From Knoxdaviesia capensis (lineage: Eukaryota > Ascomycota > Sordariomycetes > Microascales > Gondwanamycetaceae): a DNA stretch of 64,000 nucleotides. Positions 1-11,400 of the stretch are shown piece by piece (the first letter of the stretch is position 1; each line of letters starts with the position of its first letter). The stretch spans positions 188,462 through 252,461 of the forward strand of contig LNGK01000014.1 of NCBI GenBank assembly GCA_001510575.1, written 5' to 3'. The translations under genes were made by a program, and so were the position numbers. The notes under the pieces were generated by a model that ran no database searches, had not been told where the DNA came from, and worked only from the letters and a program-made list of their open reading frames with translations.

Positions 1-880
1 GTCATGTGTTCCACTGGCACAACGCAGTGGAGTGGTGCGGCTGAGCTGTGCTCATGTGCTGGACCTGCATCGCCTTGTATATACTCATTCACGCCGATGT
101 TCAGACAAGAAACTGTACGGTGAATCCGCGGTTTACAAATATCCCTCATTGTTGTGTTAACCGAGAAATTGAGAGGAACCTCACACGCTCTGGAATGGGG
201 AGCTAGTATTAGGGTTTGGGTTAGCACATCCATCATTCTGGAGAGAAACCTTCGTCCAATCGATATCAGTGAATGCACAATTTGCATGGTTTCGGGGATA
301 CCTATCACCGTTCGTAACTTGCATGGTGGTTTATCAGACATACGATCGAATACAAGTTGTACTGCCTCTCCTCCGAGCCCACGTGAATGTCACTCGGCAG
401 TTTGCCAGTCCAGCCCAGACAAAAGACGCTTTCTCGACGAGTTTTTTCCCGTTTATCAAATCAGAATAGATTCATATTAGTAAGACTGTGCTTCAACAAA
501 GATGCAGTCTCCGGACACGGGCCCACCTTAGTCCCGATGTGCGGGGATCTCTTCCGCACAGGCCGGACCTAAATGGTAAGCGCTCGGAGTAATTCAGCGA
601 GCCGGCGAGTTAGGGTCATGACGACAAAACTGATTTGTGAGCTTCAGCTAAACTGTACCATAACGCGTATTAGTATTACTCCCGTGATGCTTTCCATCGG
701 TACTTCCGATTCCACTCCCGAGGTCACACTTGACGGAAAATAATTAGCGGGGCATCGATCGCCTCTGTCGATATAAATCCAGTACAATCTCCCGTCTCTC
801 CATAGTTTCTAAAGTTCCTTCAATCGGCATTGCATCAGAAAACTGCATCTCAACTCAACTTCCAAGCAATAATATCCACA
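1..880. other. Left-edge spacer and promoter region of the N-acetyltransferase gene
   Basis: No ORF here has a recognisable domain or a convincing codon pattern. The short ORFs between about 150 and 570 are overlapping low-complexity frames. The last 110 bases hold the promoter of the downstream gene, with a TATA-like box near 772. A single TTAGGG box lies near 610. I see nothing else. Confidence 0.6.
771..778 (+). promoter_or_regulatory. TATA-like box of the N-acetyltransferase gene
   Basis: The sequence ATATAAAT lies about 105 bases upstream of the chosen ATG at 881. This spacing fits a TATA box plus a short 5' leader. The assignment rests on motif and position only. Confidence 0.45.
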
Positions 881-1861
881 ATGGACAACCCCTATCCCAC
901 TTACACGCACTCCCAGTTGGAGGAGTACTTCGCCCACATCGGCTTCCCCAGACCCGCGCTTCCCCTCCCGGACTCAAAGGAAGAGCAAGTCAAGACCCTC
1001 ACAGACCTCATGCAATATCAACGCGCGCGTGTTCCCTTTGAGTCTCTCGATCTGCACTATACCCGCTCCCGCGAGCTGTTCCTTGACCCCCAGATCCTGT
1101 TTACCAAGGTGGTCCACCGCCGGCGCGGCGGCTACTGCATGGAACTCAACACGTTCTTCGCAGCGGTTCTCCGCTCACTGGGGTACACTGTGACCTCCGT
1201 GGGCGGGCGCGTGCGGCCGGATCCCACCGGACCGTACACTGGCTGGTCGCACATGGTGAATATCGTGGACATTGGGAACTCGCGCTATCTTGTGGATGTT
1301 GGTTTCGGTGCGTTGGGCGCCACCGTGCCGCTCGAACTTGATCTCGAGCTTCTCAAACCTCTGGATCAGGTGGAAGAAGTTTTCCGTGGACAAGAATACC
1401 ATACATCATTTGGCCTCAGCTTTCGACTAGAGTACAAGGCACTCCCGGAGCATGTCAACCGCGCCCAAAGACTGTGGGTGTACACATACCGCGCAAGCCC
1501 GGACAAGGACTGGCAGGACGGCTATGCGTTCACTGAGATGGAGTTCACGCCCGCCGACTACGAGGTCATGTCGTACCATGTGATGACATCGCCGACGAGC
1601 TTCTTTGTGCAGAACGTGCTGGCACAACGGGCAACGATTAATACCGAGGCTGCCCCGGATCGGATGGGAAGTCGGACAGACGGGATGGTCATCCTGTTTG
1701 GAAACTACATCAAGCTTCGCTCCAGTGGATCTACAGAGGACATAATTGAGAAACTCACAAGTGAGGCTGAGCGTGTAGCTGCACTGGAACAATACTTTGG
1801 TGTCACACTAACCGAGGAGGAGATTCAGAGCATCAATGGCCATCCAACGGAATTGAGATAG
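881..1861 (+). CDS. Arylamine N-acetyltransferase (NAT family), 326 aa
   Basis: A single-exon gene for a NAT-family enzyme. Such enzymes transfer an acyl group from acyl-CoA to arylamines, hydrazines or related xenobiotics through a cysteine acyl intermediate, in the cytosol. The catalytic triad is visible: Cys86 in RGGYCMELN, His124 in GWSHMVNIV and Asp139 in YLVDVGFG. Its spacing (38 and 15 residues) equals that of the classical Cys69-His107-Asp122 triad of bacterial NATs. The N-terminal region with VPFESLD also matches the family. I chose the ATG at 881 (context ACAATGG, starting MDNPYP) over an in-frame ATG at 830, which would add 17 residues before the family start. Length is a little above the usual 270-300. 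The gene is convergent with the oxidoreductase, leaving 121 bp between stop codons. In fungi some NATs detoxify plant or microbial amines; the substrate here is unknown. Confidence 0.93.
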   Translation: MDNPYPTYTHSQLEEYFAHIGFPRPALPLPDSKEEQVKTLTDLMQYQRARVPFESLDLHYTRSRELFLDPQILFTKVVHRRRGGYCMELNTFFAAVLRSLGYTVTSVGGRVRPDPTGPYTGWSHMVNIVDIGNSRYLVDVGFGALGATVPLELDLELLKPLDQVEEVFRGQEYHTSFGLSFRLEYKALPEHVNRAQRLWVYTYRASPDKDWQDGYAFTEMEFTPADYEVMSYHVMTSPTSFFVQNVLAQRATINTEAAPDRMGSRTDGMVILFGNYIKLRSSGSTEDIIEKLTSEAERVAALEQYFGVTLTEEEIQSINGHPTELR

Positions 1862-1982
1862 CAAACATTGGTTCAATTGCAGTCTAATTTGAATATATTC
1901 CCACTTTCCCCATCCAACGTCTCTCATTATGTTCACATACACACTTTAATCCAAACATTACCAGTGTAACACAACCATCAAC

Positions 1983-3538
1983 TCAAAGCTTAAAGTATCC
2001 CTTCCACAGGTTCTTGAACACTCCGTGCGGGTCATACTTGGCCGCAATGCTCTGAAGCCGGGCCTTGTTCGCGGCGCCATAGCGATCATACACATTCTGC
2101 GACAGCTCGGCGGTGTTCATGTAGCGGAATCCACCACCACGGAGAAGACCGCGCGACGACGCCAGGGACTCGATGCCCTCCACCAGCGCGCGAGCCACGG
2201 TATCTATATACGCGTCCTCGGTTCCGGTGAACCAGGTGATATACACCGTGATCTTCATCAGCGGCCCATCGTCAGGCGACAGACCCAGCGCGTTGCCGCC
2301 GTTCTTCTGCATCTGCACCAGCGTGTTGATTGGCAGCGGCTGCGTCAGGAGGACCGGAACAGCGGTTACGCCGGGCGTTAGGATCTCCGTCTGCATCCAC
2401 GCGCCGTACATGGCCGCGATATCCTGCATCAGCTGCACGTCGTCGCCGGCGACCGTGGTATCCCACCAACCCTTGCGGTAGCCAGCCGGGTCGTCATACA
2501 CGTGCAGCATGCTCGAAATATTGCGGATGTCGCTGTCGGTGACCAGCGGCGTGAGGGTCTCCAGCGACTGGAAGATCGGCGGGATCGACGACGGCGGGTC
2601 CGGGACGGTGGTGTGCCAGCGGAAGATCTGCGTCATCACGGCGCCAAAGTCGGCGCTGTACGCAATGAACATGACCGGGTGGGCCTTGACATCCGTCGGC
2701 AGGTCCACGGCCATGTTGACGAACGTCTCGATGGCAGTGTCGGTCTCGGCGGGCGCATACGCGCCCATCTTGAACCACACGGGGCCTTGCGGGAAGGCAG
2801 CCAGGTCGAAGCGGGTGACGATTCCAAAGTTGGACGCGCCGCCTCCACGCAGCGCCCAGTACAGGTCGTTGTACGGGCCGGTGGGCTCGGCGGAGACAAT
2901 CGCGCCCGACGCCAGGACGACCTCGTACTTGCGCACGTTGTCGCACGCCCAGCCGTACTCGCCCGAGAACCACGAGATGCCGCCGCCGAGAATCAGTCCC
3001 GAGACGCCGACGGCATACACCCGGCCGCCGACCACTGCAAGGCCCTGCGGGTCCAGGAACTCGGCCACGTCGATCCAGTGGTTTCCGGGGCCGACCGACA
3101 CCGTGAGGGGCGTGCCGGGAAGCACCTCCTTCATCTTCATGTTGGACAGGTCGATGGTGATGCCGGTGTCGGTGTTGCTGCTGAGGAAGGACGCGTGGCC
3201 GCCGGACTTCACGGTGAACAGCGTGCGGGTGAGGCGCAGGATGTGCACGAGGAACGAAACCCGGGCGGTCGAGTCGGGGGAGACAAAGCAGGCCGGAGTG
3301 GCTTCGGCCTGACGCTGGGACCAGTACTGGTTGAGCTCATCGTACTCGGTGGTGCTGGGGAAGGAAACCTTGCCCGGCCACAGGATGGAGAGGGACAGGC
3401 ACTACATGAAGATGTGTTAGACAGATTTTCTCTGGACGCGGCTATTTTCTGAAGTCGACTTCTTACAACTGCAGACACAACAATCGAGCATGATGAAAGG
3501 GTGGCGCTGGTGGCCAGGAGACCCAGTGACGGTTTCAT
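1983..3538 (-). CDS. FAD-linked oxidoreductase, BBE/PCMH type, probably secreted, 496 aa
   Basis: Two exons join in frame: 3538-3467 (24 codons) and 3401-1983. They flank a 65-bp intron at 3466-3402 with GTAAGA donor, CTAAC branch and TAG acceptor. Exon 1 encodes a hydrophobic signal-like N-terminus. The mature part begins with the family motif WPGKVSFPSTTEY. His93 in VKSGGHASF is the expected covalent FAD ligand. The run GVSGLILGGGISWFSGEYGW and the C-terminal YDPHGVFKNLWKGYFKL are typical of the FAD_binding_4 and BBE domains. The cysteine that gives a second FAD bond in bicovalent members seems to be Val (in GGRVYAVGVSG), so a single covalent bond is likely. These enzymes oxidise alcohols, sugars or alkaloid-like substrates and are common in secondary metabolism; the substrate is not predictable. 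A GTG at 3248 opens a longer uninterrupted frame, but using it would remove the signal and the conserved start. Confidence 0.9.
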
Positions 3539-3672
3539 GATCGCACGTGTAAGTTGGAAGTAATCACTCGAAATGATCAGCAGGAGAAAATGAGGTTATC
3601 CGCCCGGCTTTGGAGTCAAAAGCCTCCTTGTTTGTCTTCATGAACATTCTCCATGAGAGGATCACCCGGGTC

Positions 3673-3680
3673 TATTTATA
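3673..3680 (-). promoter_or_regulatory. TATA box of the FAD oxidoreductase gene
   Basis: On the minus strand the sequence reads TATAAATA about 135 bases upstream of the ATG at 3538. Motif, orientation and distance fit a core promoter element. Confidence 0.5.
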
Positions 3681-5943
3681 CTTCCCTCTCCTTGCCTCTA
3701 CCGTAGCGTTTGTCCCTGAACCCAATGAAGTTGGGATTTATCACTTCTGCCATCGACTTGTGTAAGTAACCTATTCGTGGTTGAACATGCATTACTCCGT
3801 TCATACAACCTTACTCCGTACGTGCTGATTTGAAAGGAGAGAATATGCGGTAAGCGGTGCTAAAGTCCAGAAAATCTGATGTGTAACTTGTACAGGCTGT
3901 GCGTTGGATCCTCCCCACCGAACCCTTGCATGTATTGTAGCACTGGACATGGCCACGCAGAGTGGATTCGCATCAATTTTGTCGGTAAGGCCTGACATCC
4001 CAGAACTTACCGCCGGGGCTAGACATATTCGGATGCATAACTCCGGAGCTTGCGCCGAGTTGAACAGGCCAGGGCCCGGAGTCCTGCCACATGTTGGACA
4101 CTGGACACCACCCTTCTCGGACCGTGGACTCTCGGCTCCATTGCGGACTCCACTGGGCCTTGGCCTTCTGGTACGATTATGAAGAGAGCTGGCGAGGACA
4201 GACAGGCTTACGGAGGAGGAGAAACCGTAAAAGTACCGTTCCGTCCGAGCTGTTTTCCCGAGTTCCACTTTCCCTCGCAATCACCGGTGTTCCGTCCCGT
4301 TAGACACATGGCTGGCGTAACATCCGCCTCCAGTCTGTTCACTTACACACATGTCAGTAGGACCCGGGTCGCATTGTCTGGGAATGGCTGGGAAGGGGAG
4401 GGGAAAGGTTCATGTAGGCAATAGCATGAGGCTATATCGAGACTCCGCACCACCATGCGGAACAGATTATGTCCGGGGTACAAATCCGGGGGCTTTGACC
4501 TTTTGCACCTGCAAGTCTGCGAATCTACCTGCCGATGCTACCGTGGCCTGCAAGGAGAACAGGGACCGACGATAGGAACTGGTCGCCGAACACACGCACG
4601 AACTATCTTGCTAGGTTGCTCCCAAAAGCCGATATGTCTGTTTCGGGAAAGTCAACTAATCATGTGAGGAAGATACTAGAGCATACAATCGTTCAATAGT
4701 TATGCATGTAGCATTGGCCAACCTCTCGTGCAGGATTAGCACTATCTTGTCCAGTTCCGTGCCAAGTCAGACGGGAAGGCCCTTGTGAGTGAGGTATGAG
4801 AGAAGAGCGGGTGTTAATCGCAAAACCGTGAAAGATAGTCGTCGTATATGAGCAGGATATATCGCTAACGGACGAAGAGTATATTGGATAGACTTGAAGT
4901 TGAAGATATCAATGTATGAGGGAAAGAGCGAGTGGGGAGGAGCCGGCCCGTGCCGAAGCGTTCCTTCCAGGGAACAGGCTACTATCGTCGACAGAATGTT
5001 CCACGGCCTCACCTTAGGTTTTCAAGTCAGAAGAGAGTTGTTGTTTAGAAGTGGCAGAAACAGGATCCAAGTGAAGCTGTTTAAAATATCCAAGTTGGCC
5101 ATATGATAACGGAATAAACGCTGTCCTCTGTGTGTGTGCCCCCATTCGGAAACCCCATCCCACGCCGAGTCGGATATGAGCTGTTGATTGACAATCGACT
5201 TCCTTCATAGCCTAACATCAACAGGGAAAAAACCAGACATACCGACTGCAGAGGTCTGCGATATCATATTGCGAGAGACTTGCGGTTACTTCGTCCCAAA
5301 TGAATCCCATTCCGGTTAAGCCGCAAAACTAGACGGAAAAAGTCTCTATCACACAGACACACCTGCATACGGCAAGGGTCAACGCAACCCCCCCTTAACC
5401 CAAGACGAGTAAGCCGGCCGGTCTTCACGGGCAGGATATTGCCTGCACGTCTTCGCTCCTTCGGATGTGAGGTCTGCCGATATTTCGGCACGTAACCTGC
5501 TTCTTTGCCCTATTCTAACATGTCCAGCCGACCAGAACGTGCCACCCACACGAACGCCATCGGAAGAGGGAATGGCTCTGTCTCTAGTCCGGGTGGACTC
5601 GGACGCTGTGCACCCAAGGCTAAGAGCGCCATTCACAATTGCCAAATCAGAAGCAGCAGCTATGGGGCCTCGATTGTGACATTGCGGGGCTTTGCTGGCT
5701 GTTGGTTGTTGGCTGCAGGATGCATGCTCGGGAGAGACGGGGGTGCCGCTGGGGTTGCATCTATGTCTGGACTGGCGCCGACGTGGAAGCCTTCGCAGAT
5801 CCTGCTGGTCCTCGTTGGTGGGCGAGAAAGATTGGCGCGCTTTCAAAAATCCAGCTCAGGTCATAAACGAATTCGTCCCTCGCGGCAACCATCTGATGAA
5901 GAAGAATAATCTGTTGCGATGCGCTTGGTCAAGCAGTGGGGGC

Positions 5944-6027
5944 TTAGGGTTGGCTTAGGGTTCTTGCTCCAAGCGCCACACGTGCCAGGGGGCTGTGGCG
6001 CGAAAATTTCTGTTAGGGTCGTTAGGG
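5944..6027 (+). promoter_or_regulatory. Cluster of four TTAGGG (telobox-like) motifs upstream of the Tho1-like gene
   Basis: TTAGGG occurs at 5944, 5955, 6013 and 6022, all in the same orientation, 310-393 bases before the ATG at 6337. In yeasts such boxes are bound by Tbf1-type Myb proteins in promoters away from telomeres. Binding here is inferred from motif clustering. Confidence 0.5.
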
Positions 6028-6336
6028 TCGGCCGGCCCGTGCAACTGGTCAATAGGCATCTCGATATGTTTCGATCTGTTCCTTTGTTTGTTGATGATTC
6101 ACACCCGACCTTCATCCTCACCACAACACTGTCCCGCTCATCATTGAATTCCGAACATCTCCATAACCTTTTTCTTCACACTCTTCATTTTTCGCTCGAC
6201 AGTTCTTTCGGCCGAATCTCAGTGCTTATTCATCCGCCAACGATTCCACGTCTAGTCTCCCCTACACGTCGCGTCGAATTTCCACAGCACAAAGATCAAT
6301 ACGCTGGTCCATCGTCGGGTCTTTGATTCTATCGCC

Positions 6337-7291
6337 ATGGCTACCGATTACGCCTCGCTCAAGGTTCCGGACCTGAAGAAGCTTCTCCAGGAGCGGGGCC
6401 TTCCGATCAATGGAAACAAGCCGGATCTGATTTCCCGCTTGGCCGAAGCCGACAAGGCGGGCGCGACGACGGAGAAGGCCGGTATGTATCATGAACCCGG
6501 CTTTTCGCATTGATCATCAGCACAATGACGGTTCTCAACGCGCAGAATCGTTGAGTTTCAAAACTTGATGCGCTTATCTTCGAATAACCTTGCTAACGCG
6601 GTGAATTTCTCTAGAGGACGAGATCGACTATAGCGACGACGATGCCTCCAAGGCCGCCCCTACCGAGCAGCCCACCGCCGCAGCTGAGCCCGAGACCGCC
6701 GCTGCCGCCGAGTCAGCCGCTGCTCCTGCTCCCTCGACTGACGCCCCTGCCGCCGAGGCCGCGCCCGCCGCAGCGGAGCCCACGGATGAGGAAGCCGCCG
6801 AGCCGGCCGGCGAGTCGATCGAGGCCACGCTGCCCAGCACCGACGCGGCCGAGGAGGCGCGCAAGCGTGCGGAGCGCGCCAAGCGCTTCGGGCTGGTCGA
6901 GTCGGACGAGCAGCGCCAGAAGGCCGAGCGCGCCGCGCGTTTCGGCGTTGACGAGTCGTCGATCGCCCGCACCCTCGACGCGGCGCTCCCCGACGGCCCG
7001 CGCAAGCGCCGTCGCGACGAGGCTGGCGCCGGCCAGAACGGCGACCGCCGCGGTAAGCGCCAGTCGACGGACAACCGCCGCAACAACAACGGCAACCAGA
7101 ACCAGAACGCCCAGAACCGCAGCCGTGATGGCGGCCGCCAGGACGGTGGTGGCCAGCGGAACGGCCAGCGGAACACCAACGGCGGCCAGCGCAACGGCGG
7201 AGGCCAGCGCCGCGCCGGCCCTAGCCTCGACGCTGCCGAGCGCGCGCGTGCTGAGGCCCGCGCGAAGCGCTTTGGAGCGGCCACTGCCTAA
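6337..7291 (+). CDS. Tho1/SARNP-type SAP-domain mRNP protein, 273 aa
   Basis: Two exons, 6337-6481 and 6615-7291, flank a 133-bp intron (GTATGT donor, GCTAAC branch, TAG acceptor). The junction restores a Glu codon and gives a continuous frame. Residues 4-38 form a SAP domain (LKVPDLKKLLQERGLPINGNKPDLISRL), a helix-extension-helix nucleic-acid-binding fold. An acidic stretch and an Ala/Pro/Glu-rich linker follow. Then come motifs of the Tho1/MOS11 C-terminal type: RAKRFGLVE, RAARFGVDE and, at the very end, RAKRFG. An Arg/Gly/Asn/Gln-rich region before the C-terminus resembles RGG-type RNA-binding tails. Yeast Tho1 and human SARNP (CIP29) bind nascent mRNA and take part in TREX-linked mRNA export. 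The start has a strong context (GCCATGG). Fusion of a single SAP domain with C-terminal RFG motifs is characteristic, so the family call is firm; the biological role is by homology. Confidence 0.88.
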
Positions 7292-8077
7292 GCGCGCTCT
7301 TCTGGCCTTCCTCTCCTCTCCTTTCTGTCATTCGTGATTACTCTTTCCCTTGCACTTCTTTAGATTAGGTCCGCAATTGCGAAATGATTGATGTGTACCA
7401 TCACCCTTCCCTTGTCCTTTTTCTCTCTTCCATCTTTGATTCTGTCATGGCTTTAAACAAACCACCAAAAATATGCGCGGTTCTTGGTTCTTCTTTTTTA
7501 ATGCTGGGTTTTGTTTTTTCTTCTTTCTTTTTGGTGGTGTATCTTCAGGGTTCGCATGTGCGTTTGTATCTGGATCAAATTGTCCTTATTTGCTTTCATT
7601 TGCTGTCTTCATAGGGTGATTGGGGTGGTCTGGCTATGTCTCATCTGTGATTCATCTATAACCGAAGTGCATTACTTCAGTCCTATCTACACAGCCAGGC
7701 CACCCTCATGAGGTGTCTTTCTTCCAAGCACCAAGGAGATATAGTCAGTAGTCGTTTATGCGGCAGAGATGAAAAGTTTGAGGCAGGAAGAATGGGCTTT
7801 TTAGTTTGATTTTTTTTTTTTTATCTGCGTGGCGTTTGATTAATGGGATTGCTTGTTCTTGGTAGATATTAACCTTTCTTTATGATTTGAGGCATTGTGT
7901 GAGGTGTTATGTTTCTATGCTCCTACTTACGCGTGTGCTATCTTGTTATCAGCAGTCATGCCCTTGATACTGCCACATGTCCTCAGAGCTCATGCCCTTC
8001 TTCTCATCCTTTTGCAGCTCACACTGCATTCTTGAGGATATCTTCAGGTGTTTCAAATGATCAATAATCCCCAGTTC

Positions 8078-8103
8078 AAACCCTAAGCATCGCCAAACCC
8101 TAA
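8078..8103 (-). promoter_or_regulatory. Direct pair of AAACCCTAA telobox motifs
   Basis: The nonamer AAACCCTAA occurs at 8078-8086 and again at 8095-8103, 17 bases apart start to start. On the minus strand each reads TTAGGGTTT. No gene start is close by, so the role is unclear. Confidence 0.35.
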
Positions 8104-8424
8104 CTCTCTCAACCGCCGAGCTGGGCCGATACACCGCTTCGATAGAAGAGCCATGTCTCTCCTCTGCTTGCCGTGACGACACACAAGCTGGTCACTTGAC
8201 CAAGAGCTCACGGCCGCCGAATTCGCAATCTGACTCACACGAAGAGAAGAAAACCTCGCCACCTCATGGTGTTGAATGATTGAACAATCGATATGCCACG
8301 TCAACCACGGTCCAGCTCGGCCGGGGTTGTTCGTCGGCCGGTGCGGGTTGGCATATTCCAAAGCCTGGCTGGCAGAGGTGAGATTTCTTCAAGCTCCGCC
8401 ACGATATGGCTGGCCCCGGGTAGC

Positions 8425-8461
8425 ACGAGAGAAAGAGAGAGAGAGAGACAGAGAGAGAGAC
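8425..8461 (+). repeat. GA-rich microsatellite
   Basis: An interrupted run of GA dinucleotides in the gene-free stretch. It produces artificial repetitive ORFs on both strands. Confidence 0.85.
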
Positions 8462-11400
8462 AGGATGTTTCGCGGCGACCGATCGCAACAGCAGTTTTTA
8501 CGATACTCGCCGCTGCAGTCCGGTTTTTTTCCTCGTCCTGTACGAACTGCGTCAGGTATCCGGGCTCCCTCCTCCTATGGCCAGCGCCTTCTATGCACAC
8601 TCCCCGCGTGCATTAGCGGAGGCCCCCCATCTGCATGTCTTGCAACCTGCAGCCAGGCCACCCACCCCACCGTCAAATGAACAGAGGAAAATAAAATAAA
8701 AACTCTCTTCAGCCAAAGTAACCCTCTCAGCACTGACATATGCCTTTTTCGCTGTGTTCATCACCTGGCGTTTACCGGGTCGGATATGCAAGTTCGTGGA
8801 CAACTGCATGATAAGTTCAGCTGTGGTTGGGAGGCCGAGAGGGCGAAGCAAGCGGTGGAGTAACAGCCAACGTTTACTCCCTCTTTTACTTCCACCACCC
8901 AGCGAAAAATACAGCCGTCCACTGGGTGAGGGTTTCTCGACTTGGGTTGCAGGGGAGAGTCACGGGAACACGGGGGCTGGATCTTGCTTTGTTTCGGTGG
9001 CCGTTTCTCGTGGCCATCCTGCACAACGGCCGCTGGAATCCTGCTTGTCTCCTCCTCCCGCGCAATCCTGCATCGTCGAACCAGCGGCTGGCGACGGCTC
9101 CAACGCTCTCTTCCAACCAACCTGGATATGGCAGTACAGTAGATAGTAGGGTGGGGCGCAACGACTGGTGGCAGGCGGCGATGAGGCTGACATGTGCGGA
9201 GCCCACGGCTGGAGGTCGAAAGCAAGCAGGTCCAGTCAAGCGACAGAGACACCGGTCAGCTCAAGGGCTGTTGATCGCGGAATTACGTGCTTGTCACCAC
9301 TCGTGCAGCGCTGTTGAGCCGGTCTATTGCGCAGAGAGTGGTATCGGTCGCGAGCTTCACGATTACTGGTGATGGACGGACAGGAGAAACAAAGAAGCAG
9401 GGAGAGAATCCGATTTTCGTGTGTATCTCCAGAACACGGGAAAGCTGACAGGCGCAAATGTTGCCGACCGGGCTCGCATCTGCTACACCTGCAGGGAAAC
9501 CAGGGCAGCAATCTCTCCCAAGGCACTGGCCACACTGCGGGATAATATTGCTTTTTTTGGGTTCTTATAGCCTGAGATCTGGCCGGCGGGAGTCGAAACT
9601 AGACCGAGGCAGTACTTATTTTTCTTTTGTGTTGCCGTTCCCTGTAGCGGAGCGGAAGAACACTGCTGGGTTCAAAGTTTTCGACGGGTGACATGTTGGG
9701 TCTCTGCTCCTGGGTTTGTCGCATCGGTGGGTGCAGTTGGTCCGTCGGGAGCGACTCTCGCGTTGCCTTCAAGTCCCCTTTCCCAGCCACACCAACGACG
9801 CTATACGTCTCCGATGGGGGTTCTTGGTATTGGTGTGGGATACGTATGAGAAGGAGGCAGAACATCGTCAACTGCCCAGCGCCCAGGCCCAACACTCTAC
9901 CAACCTTTATACAGAGAGTCAGACATCGGAACACCACGGGAAGGCTTGCAAGGATGGTATCAAACACTCCTCCCAGACCTCCTTATCTCCAAATCCCACT
10001 CGGAGTATTCACACTTCCACACGCGATTCCACGATGCATCAACCAGTACCGTGCCAACAACACTGTCCCGGCCACTTCTCGCGGCCCTGCATCCTCTTCA
10101 AACTTCGAAAAGGAAGATATATTTAGTCGGGGCGACAAAGTTTTCCCAACAAGCGACTTTGCCCTCCTGATTGGCTGGAAATTCCCACGGAGGCAGCCAA
10201 TCACAAAATTCCAGCCGACAGGGATTCCAGAACCCTGGTTTTCTTGATATCTTTTCTTCTCTTCTTCTTTTCTTCGTGCCCCCCCCCCGTTTCGCCCGTG
10301 CTCAAAGTGCAACGTCCTCTTCGTAGAAGATCCTATGGCATGACGCTGGCTGGCTTTCCGTTTGGCCTGGTCCCGGTCGTTCTCGGGTCATCCGGTGTGG
10401 AATTCAATCAGAAGTCTATTCCGGGACTCTCCAGCGGTGGGACCTATGCCTCCTCCTAACGACGACGACAAAAAGAAACAAAACAAAATAGGGGGAGCTC
10501 TTGACTTCAGTCCACGCAAGGAGGAGGGTTACATTGGGCCCAGACCAAAGTTATATGCAGACGAGCTTTTCCGGAATGCTGGACTGGTCGTGATGGAGGG
10601 TGGTGGTGGGTGGGTTTATCTGCTTTTTGCGAGTGTGTCTGTGTGTGTGTGTCGTTTCTGATATCTCGCACAAAGTGGTTTCATTGTCTGGTTTCTGATA
10701 TTCGAAGGCTGGTGGTGAGCTATATATCCCATACACTCGTACATATATCATCTGTGAGCAGTCACCTCGCCAGATTGTGTGCGTGTTTCGCATCTGCACA
10801 CAGAAGAGCCGACGTGAGGGGTAGAAAGGGCCGCGACATTCTGGTTTGCATCATGCAGACTCGCCATCTGCACTTCTAAGAGGCCAACACCAGAAGCAAA
10901 AACGAGGTCGAGACTGGCTGCGGGTGTTTCTGTTGGGCGGTTGCACGTTATCGACTCTGCCTGCTATCATCTGCAACGGATTCCTGTCCTCCTCAGCTCC
11001 GGTGCTCCCCAACAGCCATCTTCCCTGCTCGAAGCTGTCCGAACTACGCTCTTTGCCATCAGGTCCGTCCCTAGTCTCGCCCATCAACTACCGCCGTGTA
11101 TCGCCACCCCCGACCCGCCAAAGCTCTCCTGACTGGACTTAGTTCTCTTCTTTTCTTTTGCGTTTATCTGGGTTCTCTCCACCTGTCTGAGCAGACTAAA
11201 CTGGCCTCGACCCTGGGTTATCTTCTGTGCCCTTCCACCCCTATCTCCTCGTTTAGAGGGGGGGAAAAAAGCCAGCTAGATGAAAAAACTAGCTGTATGT
11301 CCCCATAAGGCTTTCTCGACGTCTCCCTACTCTATTGGTGAAGGGGGAAAACGGGAGACTCGAGTATTCGACGCCCCGACTAGTTATTCTCCCGGCCATA

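Larger units (their letters stand above)
3539..6336. other. Spacer between divergent oxidoreductase and Tho1-like genes
   Basis: About 2.8 kb without a supportable gene. The ORFs present (up to 159 codons) overlap in several frames and show no recognisable motif. The left part is the oxidoreductase promoter. The right 400 bases hold four TTAGGG boxes and a pyrimidine-rich leader before the Tho1-like start. Confidence 0.6.

Noticed and set aside
2940..2960. Cys177 of the FAD oxidoreductase as the second covalent flavin ligand
   Set aside because: It lies after the GGG segment, whereas the bicovalent Cys lies before it; the spacing from His93 (84 residues) also differs from the usual 60 or so.
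2502..3452. 316-codon plus-strand ORF opposite the FAD oxidoreductase
   Set aside because: Antisense shadow with Arg/Gly/Val/His bias; the minus strand has the FAD-binding and BBE motifs.
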